The notes: a model not told the origin generated them from the sequence alone. 64,000 nt of DNA from CBDAKK01 sp965216965 (GCA_965216965.1 CBDCGX010000022.1:1-64000), one strand, 5' to 3'. Positions 29,215 through 38,831 are shown, numbered from the stretch's first letter. Program-made: numbers and translations.

Positions 29215-30975
29215 ATGAATAAAAACACATTTAAGGCTGCAATGCTATCTATGATAATAATAGTAAGCAGTTTTTACATACAATCACGATTCTTTTCAAA
29301 CAAGGGGAGTACTTCTAATACGCAAACCGAAGGAATAGAAAATTCTGCTTCTGAGGATGTAGGCCTTGTTGCACCAATCCCTAGAAATAATGATGATAGT
29401 AATTTAAATAGCGGGATAAAAGAATTTCCTACTATTGAAGAAAAAATAATAAAAGTATCTACTAATAGGTTACAGGCAGTATTTTCGAGTAAAAATGCTG
29501 TAATTATTTCTTTGCAACGAAAAAATATTATAAATAATAATATAGTGCAAGTGGAACTTATTCCGCCTGTAGAATCTCCGAGTGCTTTTAGGATATTTCT
29601 TTCTGATAATTACAAAAGAAGTAATTCTCCCGATGTTTATTTTGATGTTTCAAAACCTAGAAGCGGTGTAATAGATTTTACAAGGAGTTTTAAAATAAAT
29701 ACTGGACAAGAATTTATACTCCGTAAACGATATATTTTTAAAGATGATGAAGATCTTTTTGAATTGCAAATAAAAATAACAAATAAGAAAAACGAAATAC
29801 TTCGCCTAGGAGATATTGCCTATACTCTTGTATATGGTCCACAGCTTGGACCTGTAGAAGAAGTAGTGGAAGATCAACGATCCAAGCGGGTAAGTCAACG
29901 GTGGTTTGTTACCTATCAAAGTAGAAAAGTAAAGAGAATAAATCTAAAGCCTGGAGCAAGTAGAACATTTGATGATCAGTATAAATGGACGGGAATATCA
30001 GGAAGATATTTCTCTATGATTGTTCTCACCAACAGCGCTCGTTATACTACCGAATTTTCTGCAAGTAGAGTAAAAAGCCTTCGTACAGGAGCTCAACTGG
30101 CATATATGCGTTCTCAAATACAGAGTTCAGCCGTAGAAGACAAGTTTAGAATATACATTGGACCCAATTCTATAAGTAATTTTGATAGATATAATAGTGA
30201 TAAAAACAATAATTTTGGTATTGTAAATGCTCAGTTTAATAAAATAATACCAAGCCGATTATTGGGCTTTTTAGAGAATATTTTAAAATGGGTGCTTTCT
30301 TTATTTTATTCACTTGTATCTAATTATGGTGTTGCAATTATAATGCTTACTATTGTGGTACGGCTTATTACGCTTCCTATTATGAATAAAAGTAAAAGGA
30401 ACTCTGAGAAAATGAAAGCACTAGGACCTAAGATACAACGGATAAAAGAGAAATATCCTAATGATAATGCAAAACAGACAGAGGAAATGATGGCATTGTA
30501 TAAAAGAGAAAAATTTTCTCCTTTTAGTTCGTTTATGCCTTTACTCATACAAATTCCGTTTTTTCTTGCAATGTACAGAGTCATTTATGAAAGTGTTGAA
30601 CTTTGGAGACAGCCCTTTATAGGGTGGATTAACGATCTTTCAGCTCCGGACGTACTTATAACTTTTAATGGATTTACAGTGCCTGTTATTAATTGGACAG
30701 GAATACATTTATTGCCTATTATTATGCTTGGCACTCAATTTTTTTCAAGTTTAATAATGCTTAAGCAACAAAATCAACCAACGGCACCAGGTACTGGAAA
30801 ACACATGATGTTATTTTTCTCATTTGGATTTCCATTTATTATATTTTTTGCGCTTTACAATTCGCCGTCGGGGTTAATTATTTATTGGATTGTTTCAAAT
30901 GTTTTTACAGTAATAGCTATGATGGATTTTAAGAAAAAAACAACATCAGAAAATAGTGGAAAAACAAAATTATAA
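29215..30975 (+). CDS. yidC: Membrane protein insertase YidC
   Basis: 586 residues, the long form of two-membraned bacteria. There is an N-terminal membrane anchor (about 8-26), then a large periplasmic beta-sandwich (about 60-340; SRKVKRINLKPG). Five C-terminal helices begin with YGVAIIMLTIVVRLITLPIM, whose arginine lies in the hydrophilic groove that receives substrates. The PFFLAMYRVIYE and FGFPFIIFFALYNSPSGL segments are typical. Inserts proteins into the inner membrane with or without SecYEG. Confidence 0.95.
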   Translation: MNKNTFKAAMLSMIIIVSSFYIQSRFFSNKGSTSNTQTEGIENSASEDVGLVAPIPRNNDDSNLNSGIKEFPTIEEKIIKVSTNRLQAVFSSKNAVIISLQRKNIINNNIVQVELIPPVESPSAFRIFLSDNYKRSNSPDVYFDVSKPRSGVIDFTRSFKINTGQEFILRKRYIFKDDEDLFELQIKITNKKNEILRLGDIAYTLVYGPQLGPVEEVVEDQRSKRVSQRWFVTYQSRKVKRINLKPGASRTFDDQYKWTGISGRYFSMIVLTNSARYTTEFSASRVKSLRTGAQLAYMRSQIQSSAVEDKFRIYIGPNSISNFDRYNSDKNNNFGIVNAQFNKIIPSRLLGFLENILKWVLSLFYSLVSNYGVAIIMLTIVVRLITLPIMNKSKRNSEKMKALGPKIQRIKEKYPNDNAKQTEEMMALYKREKFSPFSSFMPLLIQIPFFLAMYRVIYESVELWRQPFIGWINDLSAPDVLITFNGFTVPVINWTGIHLLPIIMLGTQFFSSLIMLKQQNQPTAPGTGKHMMLFFSFGFPFIIFFALYNSPSGLIIYWIVSNVFTVIAMMDFKKKTTSENSGKTKL

Positions 30976-31005
30976 TTTATTTCTAGTATAAAAGGAGGAA
31001 TAAAA

Positions 31006-31713
31006 ATGGAAAAAATTTTTGAAGGAAAAACGGAACAAGATGCTGTTGAGAATGCCTTAAAAGAATTTGGGGTGAGTCTTGACTCTATTGATATAGAAGT
31101 TCTTAGTAAAACAAAAAAGGGGTTGTTTGGGCTCAATAATAGCGTTACTATTCGTGCGACTGTTATAGGTCTTCCTACTACTGATGATGGGGGGGAGCAT
31201 ACGATTTCTACTTCTGCACCAAATGTTAGTAAGAAAGCACTCCCAGAGATTACAGATGAGATAAAAAAACATGTACAGCAGTTTGTTCTTGAACTTATTC
31301 AAAAGATGGGTATAGATATCTCGGATGTTGTTTTTTCAATAACAGACGATATCTATGTCAACTTGTATATAACGGAGGCCGAAGATCAAAATTTGCTTAT
31401 TGGAAAATATGGGAAGAATCTTGATGCGTTACAAGTTGTGGTCAATGCAATGTTGCAGTCATTGTATAAAGAGCAGAATATAAGAATTGTGCTTGACATA
31501 GAGCAATACCGTATAAAAAGAATACAGCAGTTACAAGATACTGCCATAAAAAAAGCAGAGCAAGTACTACAAAGCGGTAAATCGTGTCTGTTAGAAAGTT
31601 TAGGCCCTTTTGATAGGAAGAAGATTCATGATGCAATTATGGATATAGAAGGCGTGGCTACAGAAAGTGAAGGAAGAGGGCATTATAAGCGCATTCGTGT
31701 TTTTTTAGTATAA
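31006..31713 (+). CDS. jag: KH/R3H RNA-binding protein Jag (KhpB)
   Basis: 235 residues. The Jag N-domain (about 1-50) is EGKTEQDAVENALKEFG with KTKKGLFGL. A KH-like domain contains LIGKYGKNLDALQ (G-x-x-G type loop), and a C-terminal R3H domain contains DRKKIHDAI (R-x-x-x-H) and GRGHYKRIRV. An RNA-binding regulator commonly encoded next to yidC. Excellent ribosome binding site (AAAGGAGG). Confidence 0.93.
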   Translation: MEKIFEGKTEQDAVENALKEFGVSLDSIDIEVLSKTKKGLFGLNNSVTIRATVIGLPTTDDGGEHTISTSAPNVSKKALPEITDEIKKHVQQFVLELIQKMGIDISDVVFSITDDIYVNLYITEAEDQNLLIGKYGKNLDALQVVVNAMLQSLYKEQNIRIVLDIEQYRIKRIQQLQDTAIKKAEQVLQSGKSCLLESLGPFDRKKIHDAIMDIEGVATESEGRGHYKRIRVFLV

Positions 31714-31767
31714 ATATTAAAAAGAAAGTGTTTTGATCTTTTTAGAAAGGTTATAGAAAGGGGAAAT

Positions 31768-32508
31768 ATGAACAGATATGAATCGTCACAAAATAGAGTA
31801 AGTATTAATAGTGTGTTCTTATTTATACTGATTTTTGTATTATTTTTGCACTCAAGTTCAACTCCATTTATTCTTTTCTCTGATTTATATTACACCACAA
31901 TAGGTTTGTCGTCTGTAGAAAAGAAAGAAAACACCAAAGAATATATTACGGAGATTATAACTACATATATTAATAATTCTCCCGACGCAATTACAAGCCT
32001 TTATAATGAAAGAGCAATTCGGAAAGCGGTAAAAGATTTCTTTATTTCTGAGATTGGATCAGAGAAGATTGTAAATACTGTACTGCTTTATGCTGAAAAA
32101 GAAGATCTTCCAATAGGACTTGTATTTTCTTTAATTTCTGTAGAAAGCAGATTTGACCCTTATGTAGTAAATATAAATAAAAACAACACGAGAGATAGGG
32201 GATTATTTCAGCTTAATAGCAATACGTTTAGACGTTTTACAAATAAAGATTTTTTTGATATAGAAACAAATGTGAATGCGGGAGTTAAATATTTGAGATA
32301 TGCATTTGATTTAGATCCAGATCCTAGAATTGCCCTTGCTATTTATAATGCGGGACCATCCCGTCCTTTAAGAGGTATTATTCCAGATAGTACGCGTATA
32401 TATATATCGCGCATACTTGCTCGACATAGGGCTTTAAATAAGAGGTTTGTAAAATATATATATCAGTATTTTTTGATATCAGATAAAAGTATTGTACTTA
32501 GAACATAG
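31768..32508 (+). CDS. Lytic transglycosylase (SLT domain)
   Basis: 246 residues with an N-terminal membrane anchor or uncleaved signal (FLFILIFVLFLHSSSTPFI). The SLT fold occupies about residues 105-220. The catalytic glutamate is in ISVESRFDP, followed by RGLFQLNSNT and ALAIYNAGP, the three standard motifs. It cleaves glycan strands of peptidoglycan. Ribosome binding site AAAGGGG. Confidence 0.88.
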   Translation: MNRYESSQNRVSINSVFLFILIFVLFLHSSSTPFILFSDLYYTTIGLSSVEKKENTKEYITEIITTYINNSPDAITSLYNERAIRKAVKDFFISEIGSEKIVNTVLLYAEKEDLPIGLVFSLISVESRFDPYVVNINKNNTRDRGLFQLNSNTFRRFTNKDFFDIETNVNAGVKYLRYAFDLDPDPRIALAIYNAGPSRPLRGIIPDSTRIYISRILARHRALNKRFVKYIYQYFLISDKSIVLRT

Positions 32509-32535
32509 TTTTGCAAAAGACAGGTAATATTAGTA

Positions 32536-33381
32536 ATGTGTGTAAACTGTACGGTGGCCTATCAAGGAAGTAGAGGTTCTTTTAGTGAGCTTGCATTGAA
32601 AATTTTTTTTGGAGATTCTGTCGTAAGTTATTCCCATGAAAATTTCACCAAAGTATTTGAAGCGGTGCAATCACATGAATGTACATACGGAATTATTCCC
32701 ATAGAGAATACTCTTATAGGAACCATATATACGTGTTTTGATAATTTTCCTAATTTTCCCAGCGTTGCTATTGTAGATGAAATTGCAATAAAAATAGAGC
32801 ATGCGCTTATTGGTTTTGCTGGGGCACAACTAACGCAAATAAAAAACGTATATTCACAACTCCCAGGGTTAGAGCAATGTACACGATTTTTATCTCATCA
32901 TGATTGGCATCTTGTTCCTTTTAAGGATACGGCGGCGGCGGTACAACATGTTGCAACATCTAATGACATACACAATGCAGCCATCGCTTCAGAATATGCT
33001 GCTAAGATAAACAAGTTAAATATACTTGTAAATAATATAGAAGATAACCCTCATAATTTTACTCGATTTGCAATTTTAAAAAAGAAAAATGGAGACAGTT
33101 TACAAAAAGGCGCAACAAAAGGCTTTGTATTATTTTCTACTCCCGATGTTCCGGGTGCTCTTTTGAGGTGTTTACAAGTTTTTGATAATAATGAAATTAA
33201 TCTTCATAAAATAGAATCTCGACCTGTGCATGGAAAGCCTTGGGAGTATCGTTTTGTAGTAGAACTTGATTGTTCTAAGGCGAGGCATAATGTAGTAAAA
33301 GCCTTGGGGGAATTTACACTGGTAGCAAATTCTCCTCATGTTATAGGATTTTATAAGGGATCTTTAGATTATAAGAAGTAA
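32536..33381 (+). CDS. pheA: Prephenate dehydratase
   Basis: 281 residues. It converts prephenate to phenylpyruvate in phenylalanine synthesis. The PDT domain (about 6-185) starts AYQGSRGSFSELA and ends with the catalytic TRF motif (NFTRFAIL). A C-terminal ACT domain follows (PGALLRCLQVFDNN and IESRP), which in the family binds phenylalanine for feedback inhibition. There is no fused chorismate mutase. Weak ribosome binding site. Confidence 0.93.
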   Translation: MCVNCTVAYQGSRGSFSELALKIFFGDSVVSYSHENFTKVFEAVQSHECTYGIIPIENTLIGTIYTCFDNFPNFPSVAIVDEIAIKIEHALIGFAGAQLTQIKNVYSQLPGLEQCTRFLSHHDWHLVPFKDTAAAVQHVATSNDIHNAAIASEYAAKINKLNILVNNIEDNPHNFTRFAILKKKNGDSLQKGATKGFVLFSTPDVPGALLRCLQVFDNNEINLHKIESRPVHGKPWEYRFVVELDCSKARHNVVKALGEFTLVANSPHVIGFYKGSLDYKK

Positions 33382-33452
33382 TTCAAGTAATTGTGTGTAT
33401 AGACATGTACAATTAAAGGTGTATAGTATATTACGGGTTTTATATTGGTTTT

Positions 33453-33484
33453 CTTCTTACCCCATGTGGGTATGGGGTAAGAAG
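33453..33484 (+). promoter_or_regulatory. Perfect 13-bp hairpin spanning a start codon
   Basis: CTTCTTACCCCAT pairs with ATGGGGTAAGAAG across GTGGGT. The likely ATG of the next gene (33464) lies at the edge of the loop. It may be the pheA transcript end, a translational control of the lipoprotein gene, or both. There is no U-tract. Confidence 0.5.
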
Positions 33485-34243
33485 ACATATGCTATGTTGC
33501 TTATAGGTTTTGTAGAAGTGTTGGGATGCAGTGTAGTTCCCTATAATTCGCAAGAAATCACCATTACGTTTTCCTCTTACACTGATGATTTTTATAAGTA
33601 CATAGATGTTTCACAGAGAGTTCTTTATTTTACTGGACCTGATAAAACAATACAAAGCGAAAATGTTTCCATATATGATGAGATAAAGATATTTGTATAC
33701 AAAAATGGTGCTGCTCCAATTGTATCGTGTATGGTGTTAGATAAGTCACTACCACCTACAATTTTTGATGAATGTTTTTTTGCAGAAGGAGCAACATATC
33801 CTTATGATAGTTTGGGTAATGTCGTTAGAAGCGTGCAGTTACGAAGAGGAATATCAGCAGAAATAGCACGAGTTTTGCTTGTGCTTACTACAAAGGGGGC
33901 TTCGTTACTTATGTTTAATATTAAAAAATTATATAACACAATAGAAAAAAGAGTACCCAATGCAATTTTTGATAAGGATCTTTTGTATTCTGCCATACAA
34001 AACAGCTCGTTAAGCATATATAGCATACGCCCTAGCAAGCTATTCAAAGTCGTTGTACCACAAAACAATGCAATTGTATCAAACACATGCATGCCTACAG
34101 ATGTGAGAATTAAAGATCTTTTGTATAAAAATAATAATAGTCTTTATTTACCGTATGGGAAATGGTATTTTTTATGTATACAAAAACACACATATTTTTC
34201 CATTGTAGTAGACAAAAATGGGAATTATATGGTTTTAAATTGA
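33464..34243 (+). CDS. Putative lipoprotein, unknown function
   Basis: 259 residues from the ATG at 33464; the open frame also reaches back to a GTG at 33395. The ATG start gives a compact signal peptide with KK and a hydrophobic stretch ending VEVLGC, a plausible lipobox; the longer start would bury it. The mature part has mixed beta strands (ITITFSSYTDDFYKYIDVS) and no recognised motif. It follows pheA and is separated from it by a strong hairpin. Confidence 0.6.
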   Translation: MWVWGKKTYAMLLIGFVEVLGCSVVPYNSQEITITFSSYTDDFYKYIDVSQRVLYFTGPDKTIQSENVSIYDEIKIFVYKNGAAPIVSCMVLDKSLPPTIFDECFFAEGATYPYDSLGNVVRSVQLRRGISAEIARVLLVLTTKGASLLMFNIKKLYNTIEKRVPNAIFDKDLLYSAIQNSSLSIYSIRPSKLFKVVVPQNNAIVSNTCMPTDVRIKDLLYKNNNSLYLPYGKWYFLCIQKHTYFSIVVDKNGNYMVLN

Positions 34244-34338
34244 GAAATGTAAATATATGTGTTTTTAATATGAAAATTAATATATAAAATATATCATATA
34301 TGCAGTCATAATTGTTTGTATGGGCGTATTATAATTAG

Positions 34339-35028
34339 GTGAAGGGATCAGGCTATCAATATTTAAAAACGACATCACAAATACTTCCAAGGGAGAATAT
34401 AATAAGAAATGGCATCAATGTTCTTTCAGATAAAGAATTATTATCGGTATTGCTTGGTAGTGGAATAAAGGGGAGTTCTGTATTTAAGATTGCAGAAAAA
34501 GTACTTTCTGTTATTGATAAATGTTCAGGAAATGTTACACTTTCTGATCTTACGAAGATTCAAGGTCTTGGAAAATCAAAGGCATCTATTGTACTTGCTG
34601 CCTTAGAGATGTCAAGGCGAGTGGGAAATGAGAATAGATGGAAAATAACATGTCCCGAAAATATTTTTCCCTTGCTTAGTCACTATGCGGATCGTCCACG
34701 AGAACATTTTATTATATTTTGTCTTAATGGGGCTCATCATGTAATAGAAAAGCAAGTTGTTTCGGTTGGTGTTATTAATAAAACGCTTGTACATCCAAGA
34801 GAGGTATTTGCAGTTGCTCTTAGAAAATGTTCTGCTGCTATTATTGTTGCTCATAACCATCCTAGTGGAGATGTTACCCCTAGTTATGAAGATATACAGG
34901 TTACAAAAAAACTTCTAAAAGCGAGCGATATAATGGAAATACCATTATTAGATCATATTATCTTTTCTGTATGCAAACAATACAGTTTTGCAGAACAGGG
35001 GCTGTTATCGTTGGAAACATTAAAATAA
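34339..35028 (+). CDS. radC: RadC family JAB/MPN protein
   Basis: 229 residues starting at GTG. An N-terminal helix-hairpin-helix part (LSDKELLSVLLGSGIKG, KIQGLGKSKAS) is followed by the JAB/MPN metal-binding domain with HNHPSGDVTPSYED and LDHIIF. Its old role in repair is disputed. A TATAAT-like box lies directly upstream of the GTG. Convergent with the GH57-like gene, 11 bp apart. Confidence 0.92.
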   Translation: MKGSGYQYLKTTSQILPRENIIRNGINVLSDKELLSVLLGSGIKGSSVFKIAEKVLSVIDKCSGNVTLSDLTKIQGLGKSKASIVLAALEMSRRVGNENRWKITCPENIFPLLSHYADRPREHFIIFCLNGAHHVIEKQVVSVGVINKTLVHPREVFAVALRKCSAAIIVAHNHPSGDVTPSYEDIQVTKKLLKASDIMEIPLLDHIIFSVCKQYSFAEQGLLSLETLK

Positions 35029-35039
35029 GGTTTAATTCT

Positions 35040-37025
35040 TTATAAGGATGATTTTGTTGGAGCTTTCTTAGTTATAATAGAAGGGATGCTTCCAAAATGT
35101 AGAGTAATACTACATTCTGTATAGCTGTTGGGAGGTACTTTTATGGGAAGCACAGCTAATATTGCTGTGTATTGGTACGATGATTTAGTCTTGAGAAAAG
35201 AATTACCATATACTGGTGCAATGTAGAATGTTGCCTGTTGAGAAGTTTCTATACTTATTTGTTCTTTAAGAGGATAGTGCAGAAAACACATATGGTTAGT
35301 ATTGATAGAGTTGATTTTTCTAACATCAATTTTTTTCCTTGAATTTTTTTCTTCTGCGCTAAGGAATTCAGGACTATCTCCGGTGAAAGAAAGATTAATT
35401 TCTATTGCAAGCTGTATAAAATGTTGTTTATAGCTTTCGTTTCTAAGTCTATATTCTACGTCAATGTCATTGGCTTTAAAACTATATTTTTTTTCAACAG
35501 AGAATGATAAGGTTTCTATAAATTTTTGTGATGTATGTTTATTAGTATCAAATAATTTATTATGAGAGGATTGTTGATGTATCTCGGTATTTATTTTGGA
35601 AGTGCCACTATCTTGGTTGAAAATAAGGACGGTTTGTTCCTTGTGCAAGGAAATTTTAGGAAATGTGAGGGGGCGAGTTGTGAATTGATTTTCTAACATT
35701 TTTGCATGCTCTTTTTCTATGTTTGTGCTTGTAGAAAACAAATACTCTCTAAAGGCCCATGGGGTATACATTGGTTGTGTGTGAGGAGAATATGTTGCAA
35801 GATAGTTCCATAGCTTTGATTTTACTGTTCGTTCTAATAAACATATGGATCCATAATTTGTTTCTATTAGGCTTGTAAGTGTAGAAGAATTAAAAAGGAT
35901 TTCTTTTTCTCCATCAAGATTCATGTCAATAAAAGCAAGCTGGTTTTTATTATTTTGTTTTTTTCTTAGTGATTGTTCTATAGATGTAAGTGCTTTATAT
36001 AAATTTTGTCGTATACTTAGATCTTGTATTCCCCAAGGTCTTTTAGATTCCCAATAAGGAAAATGGTTCTGGCAGCGTTTTAGCATAATATTTACTGATT
36101 GTTTAAGCGTTTTATTGTTTTTAATGGATTCAATTTTCTTTGAGACATGTTGCAGTTTCCCATAAAGCAAACGGCTCTCGGGACGATGTGTAATACACCT
36201 TAAAAAAGATTCATTTTCTTCGTCCCCATATGCAGCAGTACGTATTCGGCAGAATGTAGCATGTTTTTTTTCAAAATTGGTTTCGTATATAGAAGGGAGT
36301 ATAGAATGTTCTGTTAGAAATAATTCCTGTATATGTTCTTGGAGTTGAGCTAATGTTTCAAAATATGCAGGTTTATCTACAATATCGTGGTATTCTCCTA
36401 AAAAGATAAGAGGAGTATTCTTTTTCTGCATGGAGGATTTTAGTTCCTGTATAGTAGTCTTTACAAAAGTTATATTTTTCATCTTATTTAGAATATTCTT
36501 GTCGTAAGGGATAATTGGAAATGTTTCGCCCAGCTCTTCTGTAAGCCCGTAGACAAAGTTTTGTTCTATAAATTCTAAATATGCTTTTTCGGCAAGTAGA
36601 TATTGCCCACCATTTTTTTTAAATACTTGTATACATGTATTGTCAAATGTTCCCGGTGTTACCCAGATACCACACGTTCTTACTTTGTATTTTTTTTTGA
36701 TTAAATTTGAGAGTTTCTCTATTTGGTCGTTTTGATCTTTTTTTGTTTGTAGCATAGGAGCAGTGTCATAATATAGTCCTCCAAGCAATTCAACTTGTTT
36801 TCGCTGTACCATTTCGTATAAAACATCGGCGTATTCCTTCAAAGACGATTCAAATTCTTCTAATACGAGACCTGAGATATAAAAGAAAAATTTACTATGT
36901 GGGTATTTGTATATTGTTGTAAAATACGGCTTTACCCATGTTTCACAATATTCTTTAATCTTTGATTTATTTAATCCTGTAGAAAAACTAAATATGGCTC
37001 CTTGTAATAATGGAGTATATATCAT
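35040..37025 (-). CDS. GH57-like protein (amylase/4-alpha-glucanotransferase family), probable pseudo-enzyme
   Basis: 661 residues with the layout of GH57 4-alpha-glucanotransferases: a catalytic barrel (about 1-280), a helical DUF1925-like part (contains CQNHFPYWESKRPWG, matching the family's YWHG region), and a C-terminal beta-sandwich (DUF1926-like). The residues expected for catalysis look changed. The HQP of region 1 is absent, the nucleophile segment (family WLTERVW) reads WVTPGTF, and the acid segment (family DDGEKFG) reads LGEYHD. It may bind alpha-glucan without cleaving it. Last gene of a minus-strand group with the RnfC-like and DUF212 genes. Confidence 0.75.
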   Translation of the reverse strand: MIYTPLLQGAIFSFSTGLNKSKIKEYCETWVKPYFTTIYKYPHSKFFFYISGLVLEEFESSLKEYADVLYEMVQRKQVELLGGLYYDTAPMLQTKKDQNDQIEKLSNLIKKKYKVRTCGIWVTPGTFDNTCIQVFKKNGGQYLLAEKAYLEFIEQNFVYGLTEELGETFPIIPYDKNILNKMKNITFVKTTIQELKSSMQKKNTPLIFLGEYHDIVDKPAYFETLAQLQEHIQELFLTEHSILPSIYETNFEKKHATFCRIRTAAYGDEENESFLRCITHRPESRLLYGKLQHVSKKIESIKNNKTLKQSVNIMLKRCQNHFPYWESKRPWGIQDLSIRQNLYKALTSIEQSLRKKQNNKNQLAFIDMNLDGEKEILFNSSTLTSLIETNYGSICLLERTVKSKLWNYLATYSPHTQPMYTPWAFREYLFSTSTNIEKEHAKMLENQFTTRPLTFPKISLHKEQTVLIFNQDSGTSKINTEIHQQSSHNKLFDTNKHTSQKFIETLSFSVEKKYSFKANDIDVEYRLRNESYKQHFIQLAIEINLSFTGDSPEFLSAEEKNSRKKIDVRKINSINTNHMCFLHYPLKEQISIETSQQATFYIAPVYGNSFLKTKSSYQYTAILAVLPIKVPPNSYTECSITLHFGSIPSIITKKAPTKSSL

Positions 37026-37058
37026 AAATTGTACCTATGTGATTATTATACTCTTTTG

Positions 37059-38192
37059 TTAATCATTAATCACTGTGCGCATCTTCTTATGCATGAGTAT
37101 AAATTCATCATCAGTGAGGGCAAATATATGAGAGAAATGCTTAGATACGGGAGTAGCAAAATTAATCATTGTGTTTTTCTCAATAAAATTCCCTAAAAAG
37201 ATGTGTGATGTTTTTTGTCGTACATATTTTGGAAGTGCCAAAAGGTAAAAAAGTGGCATGCCTATAGGTGTTTTTATTATGTATGTTTCTTCATTGTTGA
37301 TGATGAGTTGTATGTACTTTTCTATAAAAGGTTTTTTTCGAAATATAATATCATGTATAGCAAGTAATGCTGATGGACTAAGGGTGAGTATTTCGCTAAA
37401 GAGCAAGGGGTTTTGTTCTTCTCGTCTTTTTTGACTAAAAAAAACTTGAAATACTTGGATGTCATTTTTCCATGAAATATTGGAAGTTGATATTTGTAAT
37501 GACATTTTTTTCCCTAATATATTTTTTGGTTCTTCGGCAAGTAATCGAATTGAATGTATTGCTTGTTTCCGATTTGCTTTGTTTCCTGATAAGACCATGA
37601 TTTTAGGGGTAGCACTTTTTTTATTGTGGTGTTTGTGGAGATTTTGTAAGAAAATAGCCGTTTCGGAAATTTCCTTATAATGTTTTTCAAGAATTTTTTC
37701 TTCAAGCATTGCATAGGGAGCAAGCTCCATTGCATTTATTATTATGTAATGAATATTGCCTTGCATTATTCTATTTAATTTTGTGCTGACGTTTCCTGTA
37801 TCGGGGTCAAATATTCCTGCACCTTTTATGGATGTTAGTGCTTTGTCGTAAGAGATAGAGTTGAGCGAGGCATCTTTATCTCTTTCAAATGATTTGAATT
37901 TTCCTCCAAAATGAAGTTCAATTGCTTGTGTGGGAGAAATGACTTCACAATATCTAAATGAGGTAATATTCTTTATTGTTCCTCCAACCGATGAAAAAAT
38001 ATTTTGAGAATTTATAGATTCTGATCGGGCAAGCATATCACCGCACTGGACAGTTTGATGTGGTTTCACTACTATTTTAGAAGGGTTTTTACAGCCTTGT
38101 TGTGCGAGATATACAAAAGTAGGAGGGTATTCTACTTCGGGAATAAAGGAGACTTTTCTAAAATGGGGTTTGGGGGATGTTGTGTATTGCAT
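37059..38192 (-). CDS. RnfC/Nqo1-like protein without Fe-S motifs
   Basis: 377 residues. The N-terminal barrel-sandwich part (KPHQTVQCGDMLARSE, FSSVGGTIKNIT) and the following domain (KGAGIFDPDTGNVSTKL, matching the family's GxGGAGFPTxxK, and INAMELAPY, matching INxxECEPY) identify it as RnfC-like. The two CxxCxxCxxxC clusters of true RnfC are absent, and key glycines of the flavin/NADH loop are changed. No other rnf gene is nearby, so it cannot be assumed to move electrons. Seven bases separate it from the upstream DUF212 gene. Confidence 0.65.
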   Translation of the reverse strand: MQYTTSPKPHFRKVSFIPEVEYPPTFVYLAQQGCKNPSKIVVKPHQTVQCGDMLARSESINSQNIFSSVGGTIKNITSFRYCEVISPTQAIELHFGGKFKSFERDKDASLNSISYDKALTSIKGAGIFDPDTGNVSTKLNRIMQGNIHYIIINAMELAPYAMLEEKILEKHYKEISETAIFLQNLHKHHNKKSATPKIMVLSGNKANRKQAIHSIRLLAEEPKNILGKKMSLQISTSNISWKNDIQVFQVFFSQKRREEQNPLLFSEILTLSPSALLAIHDIIFRKKPFIEKYIQLIINNEETYIIKTPIGMPLFYLLALPKYVRQKTSHIFLGNFIEKNTMINFATPVSKHFSHIFALTDDEFILMHKKMRTVIND

Positions 38193-38199
38193 AAATTAC

Positions 38200-38697
38200 C
38201 TAAAAGAAATGAATTACTATACTTATAAATGAGCCTAATAAAAGACCAATAATTACTTCCGAAGGTGAGTGGCCTTCAATGACCTTTATAGAGCTAAAAA
38301 CTTTATTATGATGGTCTTCGTGATAGGTTCTCGTAAAATCATTAAAACACTTACATAATTCTCCTACCATTTGTCTAACACCAACAGCATCTCTTATAAC
38401 AATTGCAGAAAAAAACAACGATACAATAAAAACAGATGAGGAGAATCCAGATTCAAATCCTACAATCATAGTTACTGACGACACTGTAGCAGCATGACTT
38501 GATGGCATGCCTCCAGTTCTAAAAAGGAGCACCTTTAACCTGTTTTTTTGTTTATTATCAGAGATGTTGTCTTCTTTATTTTTTTGTATTAAAATAGTAA
38601 TACCATCTATAGTTATTTTAATGCATTGTGATGATAACCATGCAATAAGAGGAGCGAGAAGTATATTGTTCTCTAATATTTGTTCAAAAAATAGCAT
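38200..38697 (-). CDS. Divergent PAP2 (DUF212) membrane protein
   Basis: 165 residues with several membrane helices. The three phosphatase-like motifs of the DUF212 family are visible: GGMPSSHAATVSS, RDAVGVRQMVGEL and EGHSPSEVIIGLLLGS. It is related to acid phosphatase/vanadium haloperoxidase folds. The substrate is unknown; lipid phosphates are a reasonable guess. First gene of a three-gene minus-strand unit. Confidence 0.85.
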   Translation of the reverse strand: MLFFEQILENNILLAPLIAWLSSQCIKITIDGITILIQKNKEDNISDNKQKNRLKVLLFRTGGMPSSHAATVSSVTMIVGFESGFSSSVFIVSLFFSAIVIRDAVGVRQMVGELCKCFNDFTRTYHEDHHNKVFSSIKVIEGHSPSEVIIGLLLGSFISIVIHFF

Positions 38698-38831
38698 ATA
38701 ATTTCTTTATATTATTATGATATTTTAGGGGTAATAAATCAATAAGTCAATTGTGCTATTGTGGAAATTACTACACAAAAGGCAAGGTATCTAAGAAACA
38801 TTTTGATATATTGCTATAGTTTAGAAAAATA

